Shown here: positions 50,667 through 60,800 of the stretch, in pieces
Position numbering within the stretch: the stretch's first letter is position 1
How the letters are laid out: each line of letters begins with the position of its first letter
Source: Ifrita kowaldi
Taxonomy: Eukaryota > Chordata > Aves > Passeriformes > Cinclosomatidae
DNA length: 64,000 bases
NCBI GenBank assembly: GCA_013398055.1
Contig: VZRS01009471.1
Coordinates: forward strand, 400,047 to 464,046
Direction: 5' to 3'
Position numbers and translations under genes: made by a program
The notes under the pieces: generated by a model
Databases searched by the model: none
What the model saw: the letters and a program-made list of their open reading frames with translations, nothing else
What the model was told of the DNA's origin: nothing

Positions 50667-51525
50667 CACCCTGATGGGCTCCGAGGCTGCGTCTGGGGTT
50701 TTTAACTCATCTTTATAGCAACATTAATTATTATTTAACTCTAACCGAGAGAGCAGAAGACAACAGAGGGGAGCAATGACTTAAGTTTTGTTTCTAGAGG
50801 GGAAAAAGGTTTCGTACTGGGCAGGAAGAGAGCACAAGGGTGACTTGTAGTGTAGGAAGGAGAACTTTCTAATGGAAACACTAATGAGTGCAGTGTTTCG
50901 TGTTCCACTGAGTGGGATCAGTCCTTACATTCTGAAAAACTTCCCTCTTTCAGCCGACTTCGTAACCTAATATAGAGTTTTGGAACATATACCCCTGTCT
51001 TTCCCTCTGTCCTTTCCCCCACTACTGTGATCAAAGTAGCTGCTGGAAACTGTATTGTCCCTCCAAAACGTTGAAGAGCAAAGTGGTTGAAGTTTTTCTG
51101 TTTGAATAGTCAGTAACAGTATTCAGCTAGCAGAGAGAATGAGGTGTAGAGTATGCTGTATGAATATTTTATATTAAAATATGACTTTATTAGCAGGACA
51201 CTGGATATTGATCTTATTTCATAACTCAGTACTTTTTTTTTTAAAACCATTGGCTCTGTGAAGAATCTGAATGCTGCTGAAATGTGGATATGAGTGAGCT
51301 GTGTATCTCCTGAACAGGGAAATGCTAATCCAAAAAAAAAAAGAAAACTGTACTGAGAATTTAGCTCCTTGCCATTTTTCTGTTGAATTCAGATACTGAA
51401 AGAAAAGCACAAGAAATGCACTGTTTTGTAATCTCTTTTCACAAATGTAATTTAGGATATGGAGCTACAACCGGTTGTTTCTCATCTCTAAAGCTGAGCA
51501 GTGCCTGGAATCCCTTCTCTGTGGA

Positions 51526-51531
51526 AATAAA
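51526..51531 (+). terminator. RABEP1: Candidate proximal RABEP1 poly(A) signal AATAAA
   Basis: Canonical AATAAA about 860 bp after the stop codon, with a GT-rich stretch (GGTGGTGCAGGTGTGCTC) about 85 bases further on. An earlier ATTAAA at 51173-51178 is a weaker alternative. Confidence 0.4.
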
Positions 51532-54385
51532 AAACTAAACAAAACCAACCAAACAAAAAACCCAAACAGAAAAAAGCTGGTAAAAGTCATGGGCATGTCT
51601 GGGCATTGTCCCGAGGTGGTGCAGGTGTGCTCTGCTCTGGGGGTGACCCCAGGTGTGAGGGCAGGAGCTCTCTGGGGAAGGAGTTGAGGGCAGAATGAAG
51701 CTGTGGGCTGACCCCTCTGCTGGGTCAGCCTTGTGTCAGCAATCAGGGAACCACTCCCAGCCAGGGCACAGACGTGCAGGAGCTGCAGGGTTGTACTGCT
51801 GCAGCTTGCAGGGGACAGTGCAGCTCTTTGGTGTCCTGGCACTTGCTCAGAGGCGGCTCCTGTGCTGCCCCTGGTTCTGCTCCCAGACAGTTCAGTTGTG
51901 CTGAGCAATGTGGCAGCAGAGGCAGGAAATCCTTGTGATCACTCAGTTGCCAGGTTTGGGTTTCTTGTTCTATAAATGTCCAGGGGTAACACGAGCCTTC
52001 CTCCTCCTCCTCCTCCACTGCTGGAGTTCCATGCATGCAGCTGGATGGATTCCTGAACGGTTGCAGGTGTTGGTGATCCTGGTGGTACAAACCCAATTCT
52101 TGACCTTACAACTGAGCTAAAAGAAGGCTGAAGGAGCAGATCCCACTGTCCAAAACTTCTTCGTTTTTTCTTCACATACTTGGCCAGAGATCTGCTTTTC
52201 TTCATCACCTTCAAAAGAGACAGAAAATGCTCCAAACTGCAATGCACATGACGATATTTTAAAGTGCTTAGATCCTATTTTTAGCAGTGTATATCCTGCT
52301 ACTGACATAAAGTCAGAACCAGTGGTTTTGAAGAGGAATGCCTTAAAAACAGCCAAAAAAGCATCATACAAGCTCAATTCCTTGCCACTCATTACAAGAA
52401 TTAAAGCATTTTATTCACGCTAGCAATTAATTCCCTTTGTAATCCTGACACCCAAAAGTAATTTTTCTCACCTTAGTGATGACTGGACTAACAGATGGCA
52501 GAGCTGTCATGTCTAAAGATGACACTTTGGCATAAAGGTGACATTGAAGTGTGGCTTGGGTCTTTAGTATTTGGCTATTACCAGATTAGGGATTTTTTAA
52601 CCTTTCTCACTATTTGCTGAACTGTGGGTGACAGCAGACGAGTCCTGAGGCATAAATCCAGGACCAGATGTTTTTCATTCAGTTTTCCAATGGTTGGGTA
52701 AACTTTGGAGACAAAACTACAGGCCTTTAGTAGGAGCTGCAGAACAGAAAGGAAGGCGTTTTTCTCTGTTCCCACCCTCCCTTCCCAAAACCAAATGTGT
52801 AACTGGTTACAGAGTTAGTTACTGTAGCTGGTGACTACTTCACCTGTGCAGGAGGTGTAAGGGAGCCTCTTGTATAGCAAAACTACACCACATCCTGTAC
52901 CCTCTTCAGCAAGCTGAGCACTTGAGGAACTGCACCTTGAAGTCTTTCACAGTAAAATATTTTTTGGTTGTGTTTCTGGCTGGTCTCAGTGCGAGAGAGC
53001 AGAGGAAGGGCTGTTCCTGGCCTTCCAGCATCCCTTACTGGTCCCCGTGTCTGGCCTGTTCTGAACACCCCTGGCTGTGGCTGGGTCAGAGGCTTTCTCC
53101 AGGGCTGGGTGGCTTTCCCTGGGTGTGTTTTTATGGCTCATTGGCACAGCTTTCCCCAGGTGTGGTGGTGCCAGGGCGAGGTCATGGCTGCAGCCTGGCA
53201 GGAAGGAGGCGAGCGGGATGAGTGATTTGGGCTCCTTCATAGCCCCAGTGCCCGTGGAGCTGTTCCCAAACGCAGATCTGCAGGCCTGGGGCTGTGCACT
53301 GTGGGCTTTTCCTTGTTTGGGAACCAGGCACTGCAGCAGTCCTGGAAGGAACTTCCTTGGGTTTGGAGAGGACGGGCAGGCAGTTCTTGCATGGTTGTTT
53401 TCCTTTTCACCACCCTGTTCCATCACGCACCGAACACCTGTGCTCCTGTCTCAGTACCAGCTGTGACCATTTTAGTGTTGGAACACAAGTCACCTTTCTC
53501 ACCAACTGCTCTAATGTCAGACTTTTAAACAATTGAGTTTGAAATTGGAACCCTGGCTGTTCACAGAAGTGGTGGGAGATGTGCTTCCTACAAACTGCTC
53601 TCCCTTGTGGGGAAGGACAGCAAAGCTTCAGCAGCAGCAACTGAGCTTCTGCTGAACTCAAACTTCAAGGGGCCTTTAAAAGCAGAATAAGTGTGTGCCA
53701 AATTTGCAGAGCAAATTTAGAAGACTGTAAATGAAGTGTAGGAAAAGCTCTTGGTGTAGATACTCACTGGATGATGGATGATGGTGTTACTGCTCATGAA
53801 CATGAGAAAACAAATGCTCTTCCTTCCAGTTCTGGGTGTTGTGGAGCATGGCTGGGGCCGGGGTAGGTTCTCCTGGCTCAGGTGGTGTCACCTGCTCAGC
53901 TGTGACACAGGGGCTGAGCTGTCGGTGGAGGCTGTAACAGGGCCCAGGTTGAGTTCTGTCTGCATTCCTGTACCTGTATAGTCTTAACCTGTACAAAGTG
54001 TTCCTGCAGCATGTCTGGTACCCGGTCCCTCCCCAGCAGCGCCCCCCCTGCTGTGCCACGTTTTAGCAGTGCAGTAACTCCTGTCCCCCCTGAGCTTCAC
54101 CACGGCGCCTTTTCTAAGGGGAGGGGGGAGAGACAACAATTATTTATTGTCCACTAGAGTCTGTCCACAGCAGAGACTGAATTGGCCTTGAAATGTCAAG
54201 AGGGACTCCAGAGCCATCTTTTGCAAAAGGCAAACAGTGTTTGGAAGTCAATACTGCATTCCAGTGAGCCAAGCCATTGGTGTCCTGTGCAATCGTGGGT
54301 GTAGAATTCTGCTGTCTCCAGGATTCCAGTGTAACCATTTGTTAACTGTACTGAAGGTGTGTCCTTTATGGAGAAAGTGTTCCAA

Positions 54386-54391
54386 ATTAAA
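54386..54391 (+). terminator. RABEP1: Candidate distal RABEP1 poly(A) signal ATTAAA
   Basis: ATTAAA followed 14 bases later by GTGTGTGTG, a textbook downstream GU-rich element. Cleavage would fall near 54400-54415, about 215-230 bp short of the opposing NUP88 3' end. Confidence 0.5.
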
Positions 54392-54648
54392 AAAAGCTGC
54401 TGAAGTGTGTGTGTGCCCTGCTCTGGTCTTTCTCCTCTGCCTTCTGCCACAGACCTTCCCCCAGGGAACCCCTCATGGAGCGAGGGTGGGAGACGATCCC
54501 AGGATCACCCCAGGGAACAGCCATCCCCCTCCTGAGGCAGCTGCAAGCATTACCCTCTTAACACCCTGAATATAAAACACCTGCAGCACCTCCCCTTCCC
54601 CTGAGAAAAGCAAAAATCACAGCACGTGAGGAGTCTTATTAAAAGTAT

Positions 54649-54654
54649 TTTATT
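54649..54654 (-). terminator. NUP88: NUP88 poly(A) signal AATAAA
   Basis: TTTATT on the plus strand reads AATAAA on the minus strand, 130 bases after the NUP88 stop codon, giving a short 3' UTR of about 150 bases with cleavage expected near 54625-54635. It is the first canonical signal downstream of the stop. Confidence 0.7.
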
Positions 54655-54783
54655 TCACAATTCTTTACAAAATAAGTAAAAGGTGTATTGTTCAACATAC
54701 AAATGGTAAATGTACAAGGGGGAATACCAGGGACAGGTAAAGCTCATCCAGCCTCTCGCTGCAGGGTCCTCCCCAGGGACACG

Positions 54784-54847
54784 TCAGAAGTTCACGTGGC
54801 TCCTGATGTCGTTGATCTGTTTCACCATCTCCCGGATGTGTTCTCCC
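54784..54847 (-). CDS. NUP88: NUP88 exon 17, coding part, with stop codon
   Basis: Last coding exon: [20 protein letters not shown] followed by TGA (plus-strand TCA at 54784-54786). Only Ser for Asn separates it from the human C-terminus. The acceptor reads TTCTTGAAG on the minus strand. Confidence 0.97.
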
Positions 54848-57800
54848 CTTCAAGAAAAAAATAACCCAGGTCAGAAGGTGCAGGTCCCATGGGTGCAGAA
54901 CTGAGCAGGAAGGGAAACACTTCAGATGGCAGAAGCAGGGAATGGGAGCAGTGCCTGTAATCCCAGGCTGGATGCAGACTGCCCCGGGAGTCTGGGGCAA
55001 AAAGCACGTCAATACATCTGCTTAAGGTGCTGCTGTCAAGAACTGCACATCCTGTGCTTCAGCCCCTCTCCCCAGCCCCAGCCACTGCCTCAGCCCCTCC
55101 TGCAGCATGGCTTAAATGGCACCTGGGACACCTGAACTGACTGTGAGTGCCAGGGCCCGGGTTCCTCAGGAGCAGCCCAGCCTGCACTTACTCCTCTCTC
55201 AGGACAGCTTGGATGCACTTGCTCTGGTAGGCACTGAGGCTGATGCTGGGTTTGCAGGGGCTTCGCCCCTTCTCCATCTGTTTCTGTTGGTATTCCTTTT
55301 TCATTTTCACCTGGGAGTTGAGGAGAAAAAAGAAGGCCCCAGTCAGTGCTGGTCCTGCCTGTCACAGTGAAAGCTTGTTAATTACAGACTGTTGTGTTGT
55401 ACTGCAATTAATTGGTTCTTTTTGGGTTCAAATCTGCCTGCTTTTGCACTTCCCACAAAGAGAAGAAATGTCCCTGCTAGGCTGAGGATGGGGAAGCTCT
55501 CTGAGGGCTTACAGTGTGTGCAAAGGTTCTGTCTGTGTTACCAACAAGAGCCCAAAGCCCCTTTAGGACATTGTTGCTAATTAACACAAGTACAGCATCA
55601 CCTTGTTGGCAGGACTTGTCTGTCAACACTGAGTGAGGAGCTGTCAGTAACCTCCCAGCCACGTCATCCCTCCTCTCACCTGTCTGATAGCATTGCTCAG
55701 GTGCTGCAGCTGGTCATGGATTGTCTGCAGTTCCTTCTTCATATCTTTTTCAGTGTCAGAGAGAACAGGAAGCTGAGAGTGGAAACTCCGAAGGACTTTC
55801 TTCATCCTTGAAAGCAAGAAGTGTCTCTGAGTTAACTTCCCTGGTACCCAGCTCTGCTCAAACACCTGCAGCCTGGTGCTTTGGCCACGCTTCCCAAGTC
55901 TCAGGGGCTTCACTTTCCCCTTCCAGCTGGTCTCAGGTGGCATTTCTGAGCACAGGGCTGGCTCAGGCTAGGCCTGCAGACAAATCACACTGAGCCCCAG
56001 CACAGGGAGTTTCAGAAGCCCAGTCTTGGAACAAACCAGTGCAGCAGCTTCTGCCCCCTCTGTTCTACCACACCTGCAAACTTTGTTTAACATCATATGT
56101 GGAACGAGGTGAAACAGAGCCCCACGTGCACTCACCTGTTCATGATGTCTTCCTGCTTCTCTTTGGCTTCCTCATACTTGTCAGCCAAGCGCTCGGCCAT
56201 CTCCCGCAGGCTTTTCCTTAAGGCAAGGGAGAAACGGTTCCCTACTGCAGACTGACACACGGGACAGGCCAGGGTATGGACATAGGACGAGGAAGCTGGA
56301 GAAGCCAGCTGGAGGAGGGAGCAAACCTACAGGCTTCACTAGGGCTGGGAATGCCTTCACTTGTCACCTGTTTCACACAGGGCCTTGTCCCAGCCACCAC
56401 AGGTGCTTCATTCCTGAGGTTTGACTTGATAAAGGAGACAGGTTCTACTCACCTCTCCTCTCGACAGTAATTCAGATCCTCCAGTTGTTTCTTTTTCTGC
56501 CCCCACAGCAACTTCACTCTGAAGTACACACATACAAAAAAAATCAAACCACTTGCAACCAGGTGAATCAGGATTTACACCACACAGAAAATGCTGGGAG
56601 TGAGAAGAACTAAAGACACTGAACAGGGGGCAATGGTGAGAAAAAACTCCCATTTTGTCCTAACTGTATAGTGTAAATAACTGACTATGATTTGAAGCAG
56701 CAGAGACTTAAGGCAATTTTCCTTTGTCAGGATTAGTGCTGAGGTCAGATTTCCTGCCACCCACAGGCCCAGGCAGGCAGACAACACCAAGAGAAAAGTA
56801 TTTTATGTGTGTGTGGTTTTACCTTTTTCTTTCTTCCCCTATGAGCCACTACAGAGACCAAGTATTATACTCACCCCTGTTTTGCCTGATAACTCCATTT
56901 TAAGTTTGGTATTCATTATTAGTTTTACATTTAGTACATTTACTCATTCACCAGGATTAGCCCCACAGAGGAGGGTGAGTGCTCAGTACTTAGTGCTGCT
57001 GTGTCACAGAGACATTGGCCAGCACATTTTTATGGGAGTTTTGCATTACCTTTGCTGAATTTCCTCTTTTGCCAGGTCCTGTTTCAGTATATATTCCTCT
57101 CTGAACACCTGGGTGGCTCTGCTGAGGAGCTGAAGGCATTCTTCAGGGGGAGGAGCAGCATCTTTATCTGCAGATCTTAAGAGAGAGATTTTTGCAGCCT
57201 TACTAACATGTTCCTTTGAAAGGCTAAACCACTTCCAGTGTTTATGGTAAGGGCACTTAAGATACTCCAAACCCAACGGGCCAAGCAATGAGCACCTCAT
57301 CAGATGAAGGCAGCCCTGCTTTGAGCAGGAGGCTGGAGCCAGGCGATCCCCTCCCAGCCTGCACCATCACTGGACTGGATGCCATTCCCACATGGACAGA
57401 GGCCCCAGTCAGTGGCAGGAGCTGTGCCCCAGCACTGCCATGCCCAAGGCAATGTGCTGTTCAAACAGGAGCTGGTCAACACCCAGTGTTCCCACTTCAG
57501 GTGCCCCAGGAAGACACACGTGCTTACTTGAGATGCAGGGGGTTGGCAGAGCTGCGCTGCAGGATGCCCTGGATGTGCTTCTCGAAGGAACGCTCCGACT
57601 CGGCCACGATGCGCAGGGGGGACACGGTCAGGTCCTTGTCCTCTCTGGTGCACAGCAGGGGAGGGGAGGCAGGATGGACAGTGCTTCTACCACACAGCAG
57701 CACAGGGGAGAACACAGTCAGACCAGGCAAACTGAAACCAGGTCAGAGCTCAACTGGTACTGAAAGTGAGGAGCTCATCCCCTGGGGAATGCCTGTGTTA

Positions 57801-60800
57801 CTGCAGGGGGTTCTAAAAGGAGCTGTTTCTGTTTCGTGGTAAATCCAGCCCTAGCAGGGTTGGTACAGCTCACATCCCCACACCTGCTTGGTCATAGCTC
57901 AAACTAGCAAGAATCATAAATGTCCTTTGGCTTGAGGAGAAGAAAGTTCCAGAACAAGGCAAGCAGGCACTGGAAGAGCAGCATGACCTTCTTCACAAAG
58001 CACCCTGCCCGGTCACTGCCCACCTGTGTGGAAACTGAAATAAATAAAAGGGCTGCAGGAGAACCTGATGTTAACACTGGCTCTGCTGACGGTACCTGTC
58101 CTACATTAAACAGTGCCCTGCAAAAGATAAGCTGAAAATAGTGTCCTCCCCTCAAGGTATTCATTCCATTGTGCAAATGCAAATTTACAGCACTCTGTAT
58201 CTTTGCCACCACCTCCAAAGAAAGTAACTGGAAGCACAAACTAAAATCCTACTTCTTTTTGCTCCTTTCATGCACACATAACCTCAGTAGCCCATTAAGA
58301 ATATCCACACCCCTGTAAAACCTCAACAATATCATCAAGAACATTTTTTTTGTCCTACTACTCACTAAAGTGATCTGGTTAATTATATCCCCTACAAAGA
58401 CCTTATCAGCAGTAGGTAACTACTCTAATGCTCAGCCAGGGGCCGTTCAGAAAGCAAAACTTCATTGTGTGTCCTAAGAGGTGCAGAAGCCCGGGGTGAA
58501 ACAATCAAAGAGTAATTGAAAAACAGGAATATCCTTTCTTAGTCCTTTCCATGCAGTCATGGACTTCAACTGAGAACCACATACAAGAGAGGCCTTGTAA
58601 TGCACTCATAGGTGTTGGTGATGCAAATCATTGTGGGTCCCAGGACGTCAGAAACGATCCAAAATCCTCTAATTGGAGCAGGCTGCCTGAAGGGAAGAAC
58701 ACAAAAAGTACCCAGTCAGGAAAGTTTTTTATTCCTGAAGTTGTGCACATTCACTCTTCTGGAAATGCTCCAAGGTCAGGTAAATGGAAGTGAAAATTTC
58801 TGCTAGTCTGACAGATGATTTTCAGACAGTAACACAAGAATTTAAGCTAACTGTGCATGAAGAATCCTGATACACAAATTGCTTAGTGGTATTATTTGAA
58901 TTATTTTGAGCTTACTTTATTACTTTAATGGCAAGAATGCAGCAAAAGATGACAAATCATAAATATTTTCCATAGCAACTCCCTGATTTGGAAGCAATTG
59001 AGAAAGGGTTTGGTTTTTTACCTGCATGGCAGTGGTTTTGTACAAAGAATATGTTCAACAAAGCACTTTTGTTCTGCTCCCAGCTCTTGTAAACTGTCTT
59101 TGTCTTCCTCATCTACAGAGAGACATGTCAGGACGCATCAGATCTACTTTGCAGGGTGGCGGATTCAGTAGTACCTGCATCCACCAGCCTGTTACTGGCA
59201 GATTTCAGCTGTTCCTCACTTCCCTCACTCACCTGAACCAAGGAATTTGTGCAGTTTATTGATCCATGTCAAGCCCACACTGTGGACACCAGCTTCATGT
59301 GTGCAGTGGTATCTAGAGGGACATTTGGGATCTGAAATTGAAGCAGAAAATGTAAGAGTTGGCACTGAACTGAGAAAAACTCATCCTTCACACCTGCACT
59401 GCTGATCCTGTGTATCAACTTAGTGTCCAGTCAGTTTTAACATCTTAGTGCAAGTACCAGAAATAGAGCTGCATGTGTTAGAGTCTAAAATACTGGCGAG
59501 TTGTTTTGAACCCTTCCTATCACTCCACATCTGTATCAATCAGCTCAGTTTTCAAGGGCAGATTATTAAAACTGGCAGACCAGCATTCTGACAAGCTGCT
59601 TGTTCCCGAACACCTGAACACTTCATCCTGCCCACAATTCCGTGGGATAAGCAGGTTCTTCCCTCAGGATCACCCTCCCCACAGCACTCCCTCACACTCA
59701 CAGGTCAGCACAGATGCAGCAACTTCTCCTTTATAACCCTCAGCTGACAGGACTTAGTACTGTGTGACCATGTGCAATCTGCCCTCGAGCCAACACTGGA
59801 GCCCCTCCCAGTTCCCAGGCTGGCTCCTTCCACAGCTTTATTGAGGGCATCAGGCAAATCCTCACCCTAATCCCTCGTTTGTCTGACACCAACGAGAACA
59901 TGCAAATAGCTGGATCCTAAATGCATGGAATAAAAAGCCACAAGCTGAACAACAACCCTACCTCGGTGCAGCTTGATTGGGCAAGAGAAGTCAGACTCCA
60001 AAGGATCTTCTTCATCTCCTGTTGCCAGTTTGAGTGCAAGTTCCAGCTCAACACATTCAAACACGTACAGGGAAGGAATAAGATCAGATCTTGGGTCCCA
60101 GGACTTTTCTGACTGTAAAGAGCATTGAATTCTTCTGTGAGACATCATTTAAATAGGAATGCCAACATAAACAGCATCAAGAAAGAGTTGCACGTCAAGA
60201 GTTTTAATTGTCAAGGAATGTAGTTTAAGTTTACTTTAAAAAAATTAACTCAAACCCAGGGTTTCTTAGAAAATCCTCTTTAAATTAGATAATAGTAAGT
60301 TTGATTAAGAACTGATCTACTGTCAGGGTACACAGGACTGAGATTTAAAATACAAGTGTCAGAGAGCCACAGGGACTAGCTGAAACAGGAGGAAGACTCA
60401 CTACCTCATTCCAAAAGAATGCAGCTTTGGCACTTGGCACACACTTCCAGGCATCCTGCCAGCTTGCAGCCAGGAACTTGGATTAAAGAAACAAAAATGC
60501 TACAGAAAAAAACCCCAAACCGAGACAAGGTACCTGCTCATCGTCCTCTTCTCCATCCAGCACCACGCAGTGATAGAGCATCCCTGACTCAGTGGCAATG
60601 ACCAGGATGTTTGGAACACAGGGCAGGCACAGCACGGCGCAGGCGTCGTAGCCGTAGTTGTCCTCGGCAGCCGGGTGCATGGGCAGGGGGCCCAGCAGCT
60701 TCCCAAGGCTGCCAGTGCTGCAAGGAAGATGGGTTTGTTCACAGCACCAGGCCTGCAAGGGGACGTCCCACGGCTGTCAAACAACCCCATAGCTTGCAGT

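Larger units (their letters stand above)
50667..54415 (+). other. RABEP1: RABEP1 3' UTR (maximum extent)
   Basis: From the stop codon to the last plausible plus-strand poly(A) signal, about 3.7 kb. Candidate signals are ATTAAA at 51173-51178, AATAAA at 51526-51531 (with GT-rich sequence downstream), ATTAAA at 52400-52405, and ATTAAA at 54386-54391, which is followed by GTGTGTGTG within 20 bases. The region has no coding-like conserved frame. Which sites are used cannot be decided from sequence. Confidence 0.55.

Noticed and set aside
57288..57842. 184-codon plus-strand open frame
   Set aside because: Antisense to NUP88 exon 11, with no homology or splice context of its own.
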